A DNA stretch of 64,000 nucleotides from Williamsia herbipolensis (lineage in GTDB: Bacteria; Actinomycetota; Actinomycetes; Mycobacteriales; Mycobacteriaceae). Below the pieces are notes generated by a model. It was not told the DNA's origin, did not search any database, and saw only the letters and a program-made list of their open reading frames with translations. Positions 54,725-64,000 of the stretch are shown here, piece by piece (positions within the stretch are counted from its first letter, which is position 1; each line of letters starts with the position of its first letter). Location: the NCBI RefSeq assembly GCF_000964005.1, contig NZ_JXYP01000014.1, positions 333,102 to 397,101 of the forward strand, written 5' to 3'. The position numbers were made by a program, and so were the translations under genes.

Positions 54725-56074
54725 ATGGGGATCTTCATCGGACAGCTCGTCGGTTTCATCGTCATCGTCTTCGTACTGGTGCGCTACGTCGCGCCACCTG
54801 TGAGTGCGGCGATGAAGAAGCAGCAGGACACCATCGCCACCCAGCTCTCCGAGAGCGAAGAGGCGAAGAAGCGTCTGGTCGAGGCGAAGGAAGCCCACGC
54901 CAACGCGGTGGAAGAGGCCCGTGCCTCGGCCAGCCAGATCCGCGAGGAGGCCCGAGGCGACGCCCAGGCCATCGCCGAGGAGATGGCGGCGCAGGCCGAC
55001 GCCGAGGTCAAGCGCATCACCGAGCACGGTAAGACGCAGGTCGCGCTCAACCGGGCCAGCCTGGTCCGCCAGCTGCGCGGTGACCTGGGTCTGGCCTCGG
55101 TCGACCTCGCCGGGCAGATCGTCCGCCGTCACCTCGGCGACGTCTCCGCCCAGCAGGAGTCCATCGACCGCGTGATCTCCGAGCTCGAGGGCATGGCCGG
55201 TCCGGACGATGTCGACTCGCGTATCTCCGCACCGTCGGATCTCGTCGGACTCCACTCGATGCGTGCGGCGAGCCGCGATTCGGTCCGCGCACTCAGCAAG
55301 GAGTTCGAGACGCGCACCGGCTCGCTCGACGCCGACGGACTGACCCGGCTCGCCGGGGAACTCGCCGACGTCGTCGACCTCCTGGGTCGCGAACCCGTCC
55401 TGCGCAAGCATCTCGCGGAGCCCTCGGACGACACCGAGGCGAAGACCGCACTCTCCGACCGCATCTTCGCCACCTCGGGCGAGGACACCCGGGCGCTTCT
55501 GCACAGTGCGGTGACCGGCCGCTGGTCGGCGACGAGCGACTTCACCTTCGCGATCGAGCGTCTGGCGCGGTACGCGCTGCTCATCGTGGCGGAGAAGGCC
55601 GACTCCATCGACGACGTCGAGGACGAGCTGTTCCGCTTCGGCCGGCTGCTGGTGGCCGAGCCCAAGCTGAGCGCACTGCTGTCCGATGTCAACGCGCCGA
55701 TCGAGGGACGACTCGGACTGCTCGACACCGTGCTGGCGGGCAAGGCGAACGAGACCACCGCGGCTCTCATCACCCAGACCGTGCGCCTGCTCCGTGGCCA
55801 GTCGGCCGCCTCGGCGGTGTCGGACCTGGCCGAGCTGGCCGCGGCGCGGCGAGGGGAGTCGGTGGCGCACGTCGTCGCCGCAACCGACCTCTCCGCCGAG
55901 CAGCGTGAGAAGTTGACCACCGTCCTCGGTCGGATCTACGACCGTGAGATCTCCACCCAGGTGGAGGTCGACCCCGACCTGCTCGGTGGACTGCGGATCG
56001 CCATCGGCGACGAGGTCATCGACGCCGACATCGCGACCCGTCTGGCCCGCGCGGCCGACGAGCTGCCCACGTAG
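54725..56074 (+). CDS. atpH: ATP synthase b-delta fusion subunit
   Basis: 449-residue fusion found in Mycobacteriales. Residues 1-25 are a membrane helix (FIGQLVGFIVIVFVLVRYVAPPVSAAM), about 30-170 a b-type coiled coil (QQDTIATQLSESEEAKKRLVEAKEAHANAV), and about 175-449 the delta domain that caps the F1 head (EKLTTVLGRIYDREISTQVEVDPDLLGGLRIAIGDEVIDADIATRL). Length matches the mycobacterial protein. ATG at 54725. Confidence 0.95.
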   Translation: MGIFIGQLVGFIVIVFVLVRYVAPPVSAAMKKQQDTIATQLSESEEAKKRLVEAKEAHANAVEEARASASQIREEARGDAQAIAEEMAAQADAEVKRITEHGKTQVALNRASLVRQLRGDLGLASVDLAGQIVRRHLGDVSAQQESIDRVISELEGMAGPDDVDSRISAPSDLVGLHSMRAASRDSVRALSKEFETRTGSLDADGLTRLAGELADVVDLLGREPVLRKHLAEPSDDTEAKTALSDRIFATSGEDTRALLHSAVTGRWSATSDFTFAIERLARYALLIVAEKADSIDDVEDELFRFGRLLVAEPKLSALLSDVNAPIEGRLGLLDTVLAGKANETTAALITQTVRLLRGQSAASAVSDLAELAAARRGESVAHVVAATDLSAEQREKLTTVLGRIYDREISTQVEVDPDLLGGLRIAIGDEVIDADIATRLARAADELPT

Positions 56075-56134
56075 TCGCCGACCGGCGACCCACCAACCAC
56101 AGATCACACCCCTACGCAAGGAAGACGAAAACCC

Positions 56135-57766
56135 ATGGCGGAGTTGACGATCTCATCTGACGAGATCAAGGGCGCTATCGAGCAGTACGTCTCGTCGTTC
56201 ACAGCAGAGGCATCCCGCGAGGAGGTCGGTGTCGTGACCGACACCTCCGACGGCATCGCGCACGTCAGCGGCCTGCCCGGCGCGATGGCCAACGAGCTCC
56301 TCGAGTTCCCCGGCGGCGTGCTCGGCGTCGCGCTGAACCTCGACGAGGACGAGATCGGCGTGGTCATCCTCGGTGACTACGAGTCGATCGAGGAAGGTCA
56401 GCAGGTCTCGCGTACCGGCGACGTGCTCTCGGTCCCGGTCGGCGACAAGTTCCTCGGTCGCGTGGTCAACCCGCTCGGCCAGCCCATCGACGGTCAGGGC
56501 GAGATCGAATCCGCCGAGGACCGTGTGCTGGAGCTCCAGGCCGCCAGCGTGCTCGAGCGCCAGCCGGTCGAGGAGTCGCTCGCCACGGGCATCACGGCCA
56601 TCGACGCCATGACGGCCATCGGCCGCGGCCAGCGCCAGCTGATCATCGGTGACCGCAAGACCGGCAAGACCGCGGTCTGCATCGACGCGATCCTGAACCA
56701 GAAGGCGAACTGGGAGACCGGTGACCCGGCGAAGCAGGTGCGCTGCATCTACGTCGCCATCGGTCAGAAGGGTTCGACGATCGCCGGCGTCAAGAAGGCG
56801 CTCGAGGACGCGGGCTCGCTGGAGTACACGACCATCGTCGCCGCTCCGGCCTCGGATTCGGCCGGCTTCAAGTGGCTCGCGCCCTACACCGGCTCCGCGA
56901 TCGGCCAGCACTGGATGTACGAGGGCAAGCACGTCCTCATCGTGTTCGACGACCTGACCAAGCAGGCCGAGGCCTACCGCGCCATCTCTCTGCTGCTGCG
57001 TCGCCCGCCGGGTCGCGAGGCGTACCCCGGAGACGTCTTCTACTTGCACTCGCGTCTGCTGGAGCGGTGCGCGAAGCTGTCAGACGAGCTCGGCGGCGGC
57101 TCGATGACCGGCCTGCCGATCATCGAGACCAAGGCCAACGACGTGTCGGCGTTCATCCCGACCAACGTCATCTCGATCACCGACGGCCAGGTCTTCCTCG
57201 AGTCCGACCTCTTCAACAAGGGTGTGCGTCCGGCCATCAACGTCGGCACCTCGGTGTCGCGTGTCGGTGGCGCCGCGCAGACCAAGGGCCTCAAGAAGGT
57301 CAGTGGTTCGCTGCGTCTGGAGCTCGCACAGTTCCGTGAGCTGGAGGCCTTCTCGGCCTTCGCCTCCGACCTCGACGACGCGTCGAAGGCGCAGCTCGAG
57401 CGAGGCGCCCGGTGGGTCGAGCTGCTCAAGCAGAACCAGTACAGCCCGGTGTCGGTCGAGGACCAGATCATCACGATCTACCTCGCCGGTGAGGGTCACT
57501 TCGACTCGGTTCCCGTCGACGACGTCAAGCGCTTCGAGGGCGAGCTCGTCAGCCACCTGCACCACGCCGCGTCGGGTGTGTACGACTCGATCGCCGGCGG
57601 CAAGGCGCTGTCGGACGATCAGGCCGAGGCCTTGGTCGCCGAGGTCAACAAGTTCAAGCAGGGCTACCTGACGAGCGACGGCTCGCGTGTGGTGAACGAG
57701 GAGGAGTCCGGCTCGCTGGATCCCGACGAGGTCGCCAACGAAGAGATCAAGCTCAAGAAGAAGTAG
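56135..57766 (+). CDS. atpA: ATP synthase F1 subunit alpha
   Basis: 543-residue alpha subunit. The non-catalytic nucleotide site is GDRKTGKTA (about 173-181); the arginine-finger segment is [34 protein letters not shown]. The C-terminus extends about 30 residues past the E. coli protein with an acidic tail ([23 protein letters not shown]); the corresponding mycobacterial extension is known to suppress ATP hydrolysis. Ribosome site AAGGAAG before ATG 56135. Confidence 0.97.
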   Translation: MAELTISSDEIKGAIEQYVSSFTAEASREEVGVVTDTSDGIAHVSGLPGAMANELLEFPGGVLGVALNLDEDEIGVVILGDYESIEEGQQVSRTGDVLSVPVGDKFLGRVVNPLGQPIDGQGEIESAEDRVLELQAASVLERQPVEESLATGITAIDAMTAIGRGQRQLIIGDRKTGKTAVCIDAILNQKANWETGDPAKQVRCIYVAIGQKGSTIAGVKKALEDAGSLEYTTIVAAPASDSAGFKWLAPYTGSAIGQHWMYEGKHVLIVFDDLTKQAEAYRAISLLLRRPPGREAYPGDVFYLHSRLLERCAKLSDELGGGSMTGLPIIETKANDVSAFIPTNVISITDGQVFLESDLFNKGVRPAINVGTSVSRVGGAAQTKGLKKVSGSLRLELAQFRELEAFSAFASDLDDASKAQLERGARWVELLKQNQYSPVSVEDQIITIYLAGEGHFDSVPVDDVKRFEGELVSHLHHAASGVYDSIAGGKALSDDQAEALVAEVNKFKQGYLTSDGSRVVNEEESGSLDPDEVANEEIKLKKK

Positions 57767-57820
57767 ACCGGTGACCAACCATGTCCGTACGACCAATCCG
57801 AAAGGGGTGTGAGGCAGCCG

Positions 57821-58765
57821 ATGGCAAGCATCCGTGAACTGCGCTCACGCATCAGGTCGGTGCAGTCGACGCGCAAGATCACCAAGGCGCAGGAGCTGAT
57901 CGCGACGTCCCGGATCACCAAGGCCCAGGCCAGGGTGACCGCGTCCAAGCCCTACGCCGAGGAGATGACGACGGTTCTGACCGAGCTCGCGAGCAAGTCG
58001 AGCACGCTGGACCATCCGTTGCTCGTCGAGCGTCCCGAGCCCAAGCGGGCCGCCGTGCTGGTGGTCACCAGCGACAGCGGCCAGTGTGGTGGCTACAACT
58101 CGAACGTGCTGCGGGAGACGCGCGAGCTGCTCTCCCTGCTGCGTGACGAGGGCAAAGAGCCGATCATCTTCGTGATGGGTCGGAAGGGATTGCTGTACTT
58201 CACCTTCCGTGACATCGAGGTGGCCGGCTCGTGGACCGGCTTCAGCCAGCAGCCGCGGTACTCCGACGCCAAGACGGCCACCGACCGACTGGTCGACCTG
58301 TTCGTTGCCGGCTCGGGTGAGCAGGTGGAGGCCGACGGCGACGAGGATCTGCCGTCGACCGAGGGCGTCGACGAACTGCACATCGTCTACACGCGATTCG
58401 CGTCGATGCTGAGCCAGGTGCCCGAGGTCCGTCGCATGGCGCCGCTGGTGGTGTCGAGCGACGACGAGGGCGACGACGGCGACGACTCGGACGCGAACCC
58501 GGATCGGAACTACTCGTTCGAGCCGGGCGCGGAGACGTTGCTCTCGGCCCTGCTGCCCAAGTACATCGCCACGCGCGTGTACGCGGCGCTGCTCGAGGCC
58601 GCGGCCTCGGAGTCGGCGGCACGACGCACCGCCATGAAGGCGGCGACCGACAACGCCGACGAGCTGATCACCGATCTGTCGCGGCAGGCCAACCAGCTCC
58701 GCCAGGCACAGATCACCCAGGAGATCAGCGAGATCGTCGGCGGAGCCAGCGCACTCGCGAAATGA
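57821..58765 (+). CDS. atpG: ATP synthase F1 subunit gamma, with acidic insertions
   Basis: 314-residue rotor subunit. N-terminal helix [30 protein letters not shown] and C-terminal [34 protein letters not shown] form the coiled-coil shaft. Two acidic inserts stand out: residues about 164-182 ([19 protein letters not shown]) and 213-229 ([17 protein letters not shown]). The first corresponds in place to the mycobacterial gamma loop implicated in blocking hydrolysis; the second makes this protein longer than usual. ATG 57821, with GAGG 6-10 nt upstream, is preferred to a start four codons earlier. Confidence 0.95.
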   Translation: MASIRELRSRIRSVQSTRKITKAQELIATSRITKAQARVTASKPYAEEMTTVLTELASKSSTLDHPLLVERPEPKRAAVLVVTSDSGQCGGYNSNVLRETRELLSLLRDEGKEPIIFVMGRKGLLYFTFRDIEVAGSWTGFSQQPRYSDAKTATDRLVDLFVAGSGEQVEADGDEDLPSTEGVDELHIVYTRFASMLSQVPEVRRMAPLVVSSDDEGDDGDDSDANPDRNYSFEPGAETLLSALLPKYIATRVYAALLEAAASESAARRTAMKAATDNADELITDLSRQANQLRQAQITQEISEIVGGASALAK

Positions 58766-60304
<1,539 letters not shown>

Positions 60305-60313
60305 TCGACGCCC

Positions 60314-60700
60314 ATGGCTGACACAGGCTTTCCGGTCGAGGTCGTCTCCGTCGAGGAACGGCTGTACTCGGGCGAGGCCACCTTCGTGATCGCCCAGACC
60401 ACCGAGGGCGAGCTCGGCATCCTCAACCATCACGAGCCGCTTCTGGGACAGTTGATCCCCGGCGGGTTCGTGATGATCGAGCAGTCCGACGGCAAACGTC
60501 GCGTCGCGTCGGTGCAGGGAGGGTTCCTCTCGGTCACCGGTGAGACGGTCACGGTGCTGGCGGAGTCCGCCGAGTGGGCTCGTGACATCGATGTCGACGC
60601 CGCGCGCGCCGACCTCGAGTCGTCCGAGGAGGGCACCGAGGAGCACGAGCGTGCACTGTCTCGGATCCGAGCGGTGGAACAGCTGAACCAGGAGAAGTGA
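60314..60700 (+). CDS. atpC: ATP synthase F1 subunit epsilon
   Basis: 128-residue rotor/inhibitor subunit. N-terminal beta-sandwich (VEVVSVEERLYSGEATFVIAQTTEGELGILNHHEPLLGQL) and a short C-terminal helical part (DAARADLESSEEGTEEHERALSRIRAVEQLNQ). It starts 9 bp after atpD and ends the operon; two hairpins follow. Confidence 0.95.
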   Translation: MADTGFPVEVVSVEERLYSGEATFVIAQTTEGELGILNHHEPLLGQLIPGGFVMIEQSDGKRRVASVQGGFLSVTGETVTVLAESAEWARDIDVDAARADLESSEEGTEEHERALSRIRAVEQLNQEK

Positions 60701-60719
60701 TCTCCACCTCGCCAGATGC

Positions 60720-60739
60720 CCACGGCGTTGTCGCCGTGG
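60720..60739 (+). terminator. first atp operon terminator hairpin
   Basis: CCACGGCG (60720-60727), loop TTGT, CGCCGTGG (60732-60739), 20 bp after the atpC stop. No T-tract. Confidence 0.65.
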
Positions 60740-60771
60740 CATTCTGGGGAGGTCAGCGCCGATACGGTGCC

Positions 60772-60804
60772 GATCCCCGCAAACACGTCGTGTTTGCGGG
60801 GATC
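60772..60804 (+). terminator. second, stronger atp operon terminator hairpin
   Basis: Perfect 15-bp stem: 60772-60786 and 60790-60804 (GTGTTTGCGGGGATC) with a 3-nt loop, extended by imperfect GCCGATAC/GTATCCGGC flanks. It lies 72 bp after atpC and before the DUF2550 gene. No T-tract; it could also be a transcript 3'-end stabiliser. Confidence 0.8.
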
Positions 60805-60878
60805 GCTGTATCCGGCGCGCGACACACCGGCGCGGACACGATGCCCTGCGGTCGGCGGGGCTCGGACAGGAGGTGGCG

Positions 60879-61319
60879 ATGAACACGACGACGGTCGTGG
60901 TGACCATCGCCGTCGCGCTCGCTGTGCTCGCCGTGGGGATGGTCGTGGTCGTCGGTTCCCGCGTGAACCGGTTGCGCAACAGCGGAACCGCGGTGCTCCT
61001 GCGCCCACTTCCGGCCGGACCCGACCAGGGCTGGCGGCACGGCATCGTCCGCTACGACGACAACACGATGGTCTTCTACCGGTTGAGCAGTCTCCGCACG
61101 GGACCGAGCGAGGTCATCGCCCGGCAGTCCATCGAGACCCGGGGTCGCCGTCGTCCCCAGGGCACCGAGGTCGACGTGATCGACGCGATGACGATCGTGG
61201 AGATCGGCGCCGACGGGGCGGACTACGAGCTGGCCATGGCCCCGGGCGCGATCACCGCGTTCCAGTCGTGGGTCGAGTCTCGGCCGCCGGTCCGGTCGCA
61301 GCGTCGCCGCTCGGCCTGA
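60879..61319 (+). CDS. DUF2550 membrane-anchored protein
   Basis: 146 residues: an N-terminal membrane helix (about 4-25, TTVVVTIAVALAVLAVGMVVVVGS), then a compact domain with LRPLPAGPDQGWRHGIVRYDDNTMVFYRLSSLRTGPSEVIAR and VIDAMTIVEIGADGADYELAMAPGAITAFQSWV. Position after atpC and length match the mycobacterial DUF2550 protein (Rv1312). A perfect AGGAGG (60868-60873) lies 5 nt before ATG 60879. The domain recalls PH-like folds. Function unknown; the conserved place next to atp and murA suggests an envelope or energy role. Confidence 0.83.
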   Translation: MNTTTVVVTIAVALAVLAVGMVVVVGSRVNRLRNSGTAVLLRPLPAGPDQGWRHGIVRYDDNTMVFYRLSSLRTGPSEVIARQSIETRGRRRPQGTEVDVIDAMTIVEIGADGADYELAMAPGAITAFQSWVESRPPVRSQRRRSA

Positions 61320-61323
61320 CGGC

Positions 61324-61917
61324 TCAGTCCTTCGCCGACGGACGTTGACGTTCGCCGCCGGGTGTCCACAGCACGTCTCCGTCGGTGTTGACCGCGCGCG
61401 AGAGGATGAACAGCAGATCGGACAGTCGGTTCAGGTACCTCGCCGGCAACGCCGACATGTCGTCGGGGTGCGCTGACACGGCTGCCCACGCCGATCGCTC
61501 CGCGCGCCGGACCACGGTTCGCGCCTGGTGGAGGAGCGCGCTCAGGACGCTGCCCCCCGGGAGGATGAACGAGTCGAGCGGCGGCTGACCGTCCGCGAAC
61601 TCGTCGCACCACGTCTCGAGCGCATCGACGTACGACTGCTGCACCCGCAGGGGCGGGTACTCCGGATCGGGTACGACAGGCGTCGCGAGGTCGGCGCCTG
61701 CGTCGAAGAGGTCGTTCTGGATCGTGACCAGGACCGCCCGCACGTGGTCGTCGGGCGCACCGAGCGCGATCGCGGTCCCGATCGCGGCGTTGGCCTCATC
61801 GCAGTCGGCGTACGCGACGACGCGGGCGTCGGTCTTGCTGACACGGGAGAAGTCGCTGAGTCCGGTGGTGCCGTCGTCGCCGGTGCGTGTGTAGATCTTG
61901 GTGAGGTGAACGGCCAT
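61324..61917 (-). CDS. PduO-type cob(I)alamin adenosyltransferase
   Basis: 197-residue enzyme transferring adenosyl from ATP to cob(I)alamin to make coenzyme B12. The ATP-binding N-terminus is YTRTGDDGTTGLSDFSRVSK; later motifs are ADCDEANAAIGTAIAL, QNDLFDAGADLATP, ILPGGSVLSALLHQARTVVRRAER and LNRLSDLLFILSRAVN. ATG 61917 has TAGGTT (complement of 61925-61930) 7 nt upstream, a leaderless pattern. Mycobacteria have the orthologue here (Rv1314c). It converges on the DUF2550 gene with 4 bp between stops and is divergent from murA. Confidence 0.92.
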   Translation of the reverse strand: MAVHLTKIYTRTGDDGTTGLSDFSRVSKTDARVVAYADCDEANAAIGTAIALGAPDDHVRAVLVTIQNDLFDAGADLATPVVPDPEYPPLRVQQSYVDALETWCDEFADGQPPLDSFILPGGSVLSALLHQARTVVRRAERSAWAAVSAHPDDMSALPARYLNRLSDLLFILSRAVNTDGDVLWTPGGERQRPSAKD

Positions 61918-61991
61918 GCAGGTCAACCTACCGTCTGTGTCGGTGGCGCTCCCGGGGCCGACCGTGGGCCGGGGGTCGATAGGCTCAGGGG

Positions 61992-63251
61992 GTGAATGAT
62001 CGCTTTCTCGTCACCGGAGGTGCCCGCCTACAGGGTGAGGTGTCCGTGGTGGGAGCCAAGAACAGTGTCCTGAAGCTCATGGCCGCTGCCTTGCTCGCCG
62101 AGGGGCGGACGACGATCACGAACTGCCCCCTGATCGCCGATGTCCCGTTGATGGCGGAAGTGCTTCGCGGACTGGGTGCCACGGTGGTTCTCGACCGCGA
62201 GGTCGTCCACATCGACACGCCGGCCCAGCCCAGCTTCCACGCCGATTTCGACGCGGTGAAGCAGTTCCGTGCCTCGGTCTGTGTGCTGGGGCCGTTGCTC
62301 GCCCGATGTCACCGCGCGGTCGTCGCGCTGCCGGGCGGCGACGCCATCGGGTCGCGTCCGTTGGACATGCATCAGGCCGGTCTCCGTGCACTCGGTGCAC
62401 AGAGCACGATCGAGCACGGATGCGTGGTCGCCGAGGCCGACCGGCTCACCGGTGCGGCGGTGGCACTGGAGTTCCCCTCGGTGGGGGCCACCGAGAACAT
62501 CCTGATGGCGGCGGTGCTGGCCGACGGTGTCACGACCATCGACAACGCCGCGCGCGAGCCCGAGATCGTGGACCTCTGCGAGATGCTGACCCAGATGGGG
62601 GCCGACATCGCAGGTGCAGGGACCTCGACGCTCACCGTGCGGGGCGTCGCCACCCTGACACCGACCACACACTCGGTGGTGGGGGACCGGATCGTCGCCG
62701 CCACCTGGGGGGTGGCCGCGGCCATGACACGGGGGGACATCACAGTCACCGGGGTGAACCCGGCGCACCTGCAACTCGTGCTGCACAAACTCGGCGATGC
62801 CGGGGCGCTGGTCGACCGCTTCGACAACGGGTTCCGTGTACGGCAGCTCGACCGACCCACCGCGGTGAACTTCTCGACGCTCCCGTTCCCGGGGTTCCCG
62901 ACCGATCTGCAGCCCATGGCCATCGGGCTCGCGGCCGTCGCAGAGGGTATGTCGGTCATCACCGAGAACGTCTTCGAGGCACGCTTCCGTTTCGTGGAGG
63001 AGATGATCCGACTCGGGGCCGATGCGAGGACCGACGGTCATCACGCGGTGATCCGTGGGATCGAGCAGCTCTCGAGTGCTCCGGTGTGGTGCTCGGACAT
63101 CCGCGCCGGCGCGGGGTTGGTGTTGGCGGGGTTGGTCGCCGACGGTGTCACCGAGGTGCACGACGTCTTCCACATCGATCGTGGGTACCCGGAGTTCATC
63201 GACAAGCTGCGCGGCCTGGGTGCCGAGATCGAGCGGGTCACCGGCACCTGA
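61992..63251 (+). CDS. murA: UDP-N-acetylglucosamine enolpyruvyl transferase (fosfomycin-insensitive type)
   Basis: 419-residue first committed enzyme of peptidoglycan synthesis, adding enolpyruvate from PEP to UDP-GlcNAc. The Lys-Asn pair is in [11 protein letters not shown] (Lys23-Asn24). The active-site loop reads [15 protein letters not shown]: Asp117 replaces the Cys attacked by fosfomycin, as in M. tuberculosis MurA, so natural resistance is expected. GTG 61992 has TAGGCT (61980-61985) 6 nt upstream (leaderless). Next to the rRNA operon, as in mycobacteria. Confidence 0.95.
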   Translation: MNDRFLVTGGARLQGEVSVVGAKNSVLKLMAAALLAEGRTTITNCPLIADVPLMAEVLRGLGATVVLDREVVHIDTPAQPSFHADFDAVKQFRASVCVLGPLLARCHRAVVALPGGDAIGSRPLDMHQAGLRALGAQSTIEHGCVVAEADRLTGAAVALEFPSVGATENILMAAVLADGVTTIDNAAREPEIVDLCEMLTQMGADIAGAGTSTLTVRGVATLTPTTHSVVGDRIVAATWGVAAAMTRGDITVTGVNPAHLQLVLHKLGDAGALVDRFDNGFRVRQLDRPTAVNFSTLPFPGFPTDLQPMAIGLAAVAEGMSVITENVFEARFRFVEEMIRLGADARTDGHHAVIRGIEQLSSAPVWCSDIRAGAGLVLAGLVADGVTEVHDVFHIDRGYPEFIDKLRGLGAEIERVTGT

Positions 63252-63376
63252 GGGCCGATTCGTGTGGCGTGGGTCTCAGTATTGCTGTCCAGCAGTCGAT
63301 TTCGACCGAAAACGGGGCGGACGTACCAGGAACGCCGCAGGTCACACCGGGTGCGACACGCCCTTCACCACCCGAT
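63252..63376. other. murA-rrn intergenic region, upstream part
   Basis: Start of the ~640-bp non-coding stretch between murA and 16S. It holds two small palindromes, TGCTG-TC-CAGCA (63283-63294) and GTCGA-TT-TCGAC (63295-63306), possibly the murA transcript end. No gene seen. Confidence 0.4.
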
Positions 63377-63406
63377 TTGACGCCGCTGCCGCAATCCGCG
63401 TAACTT
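63377..63406 (+). promoter_or_regulatory. rRNA operon promoter, upstream
   Basis: TTGACG (63377-63382), 18-bp spacer, TAACTT (63401-63406). It lies about 485 bp before the 16S start. Multiple tandem rrn promoters are usual in Mycobacteriales. Confidence 0.7.
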
Positions 63407-63563
63407 CTTCCAAGTCAGCGCGCCACGGCGCCGCCCCGGAGAGAGATCACCGGGTAGAAGGAAACCGGGCTTCAGCGCAGACCATCACAGATCCACTGAT
63501 CACCGCGTGAGCGGGGTTCACGACTGCGGTGGGCAGAGTCGAGATGGCCTCCCGAACACCGGG

Positions 63564-63592
63564 TTGGCGTCGCCGAGAACCTCTGCTAGGCT
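63564..63592 (+). promoter_or_regulatory. rRNA operon promoter, downstream
   Basis: TTGGCG (63564-63569), 17-bp spacer, TAGGCT (63587-63592), followed by GGAAAAGTTG where transcription should begin. It lies about 300 bp before 16S. Confidence 0.75.
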
Positions 63593-63680
63593 GGAAAAGT
63601 TGCCCCGGAGACGGAGTGACAACATCTGAACAAGTTCACGAACGGACGGCCTCGACGAGGTCCTGACGACGTGGGTGTGT

Positions 63681-63710
63681 GTTCTTTGAGAACTCGATAG
63701 TGTGTTGATG
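63681..63710 (+). promoter_or_regulatory. rrn leader boxA-like/processing element
   Basis: GTTCTTTGAGAACTCGATAG followed by TGTGTTGATG. This conserved actinobacterial pre-rRNA leader segment contains a boxA-like antitermination sequence and a small TTCT/AGAA hairpin. It is known upstream of rRNA genes in related genera. Confidence 0.65.
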
Positions 63711-63891
63711 GATTGTTTATGCCATTTTTTGTGGTGTCGGTTTTGAGTCCGGCACTGTTTTTTGTTGATGCCGCCCTTTCGGGGGTGGTTGTCAGTTGTT
63801 TTTTTGGTTGGGATTTTTTCTCTGCTGGGAAGATTGTGTTGAAATCCGCGTTGCCTTCTCTTTTGGGGGGGTGCGTGTTTTTCTCTGGTTT
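63711..63891 (+). other. T/G-rich pre-16S leader
   Basis: About 180 bp, T-rich and A-poor (runs such as CATTTTTTGTGG, GTTTTTTTGG, TTTTTTCTCTG), sharply different from the surrounding high-GC DNA. Small stems include GCCGCCC/GGGGGTGGT (around 63767-63790). It is transcribed as the pre-16S leader and probably pairs with sequence beyond 16S to form the processing stem. Short open frames here are chance. Confidence 0.6.
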
Positions 63892-64000
63892 TTCATGGAG
63901 AGTTTGATCCTGGCTCAGGACGAACGCTGGCGGCGTGCTTAACACATGCAAGTCGAACGGAAAGGCCCTTCGGGGTACTCGAGTGGCGAACGGGTGAGTA
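63892..64000 (+). rRNA. 16S ribosomal RNA, 5' end (partial)
   Basis: GAGAGTTTGATCCTGGCTCAG begins at 63898, with AGAGTTTGATC at 63899 (E. coli position 8), placing the mature 5' end near 63892. Then comes GACGAACGCTGGCGGCGTGC and the V1 region GGAAAGGCCCTTCGGGG. The gene runs off the window. The V1 sequence resembles Gordonia/Williamsia. 5' boundary uncertain by a few bases. Confidence 0.97.

Noticed and set aside
61992..63251. MurA inactivated by loss of the active-site cysteine
   Set aside because: Asp at this position is a known functional variant in mycobacteria, and the rest of the protein is intact.
63711..63891. Horizontally acquired low-GC insert before 16S
   Set aside because: T/G-rich leaders directly before 16S are normal in related genera; promoters, boxA-like element and 16S are in the expected order.

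Overview
The window is about 64 kb of high-GC chromosome from a mycolic-acid actinomycete (order Mycobacteriales). The last ~110 bases are the 5' end of a 16S rRNA gene whose variable start (GGAAAGGCCCTTCGGGG, then TACTCGAGTGGCGAACGGG) fits Gordonia or Williamsia; I favour Gordoniaceae. Other pointers are a fused E1/E2 2-oxoglutarate dehydrogenase (Kgd), a b-delta fusion ATP synthase subunit, a fused HadA/HadB dehydratase, a mycolic-acid-type methyltransferase, and gene order that follows, from memory, the M. tuberculosis Rv1236-rrs interval with insertions. I see no prophage, insertion sequence, plasmid or CRISPR: this is core chromosome with small accessory patches.

Layout. (1) 0-3 kb: end of a trehalose-type ABC importer operon (sugA-sugB-sugC), closed by a strong bidirectional hairpin. 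(2) 3-9.5 kb: an overlapping ParB-like/metallophosphoesterase pair, a SUFU-domain protein, CorA, an orphan glycine-betaine-type binding lipoprotein (LpqZ-like), an MBL-fold hydrolase and an unknown polytopic membrane protein. (3) 9.5-13.5 kb: a Baeyer-Villiger monooxygenase, short-chain dehydrogenase and esterase operon divergent from a TetR regulator, with a three-half-site operator between them. (4) 13.5-23.5 kb: kgd, a 1295-residue tandem ABC exporter, an unknown protein and a glutathionyl-hydroquinone-reductase-like protein; the last three overlap by 4 bp each. (5) 23.6-28.3 kb: PadR plus DHA2 exporter, a TetR regulator and a membrane-anchored sulfite-oxidase-type molybdoenzyme. (6) 28.3-32.7 kb: sbcD-sbcC and tRNA-Arg(CCG). 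(7) 32.7-38 kb: a GT1 glycosyltransferase, an S-adenosylmethionine methyltransferase, HadAB, and a DUF305/DUF3105 pair.

(8) 38-44.4 kb: argS-lysA-hom-thrC-thrB, one tightly coupled aspartate-family amino acid operon. (9) 44.4-52.3 kb: rho with a long leader and an N-terminal nonapeptide repeat, a second DUF3105 paralogue, rpmE, prfA-prmC-sua5 and wecA. (10) 52.3-60.7 kb: the complete atpIBEFHAGDC operon with a hairpin-bearing spacer before atpE and a possible small upstream ORF. (11) 60.9-64 kb: a DUF2550 protein, a PduO-type cobalamin adenosyltransferase, murA with the Cys-to-Asp active-site change, then the rRNA operon promoters, leader and start of 16S.

A recurring feature is that many first genes of transcription units have a TANNNT -10-like element 6-8 nt before an ATG/GTG and no Shine-Dalgarno sequence. 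This is the signature of leaderless mRNAs, and I used it to choose starts; genes inside operons instead overlap or have purine-rich ribosome binding sites. All functional assignments come from reading motifs and context; no database search was run.
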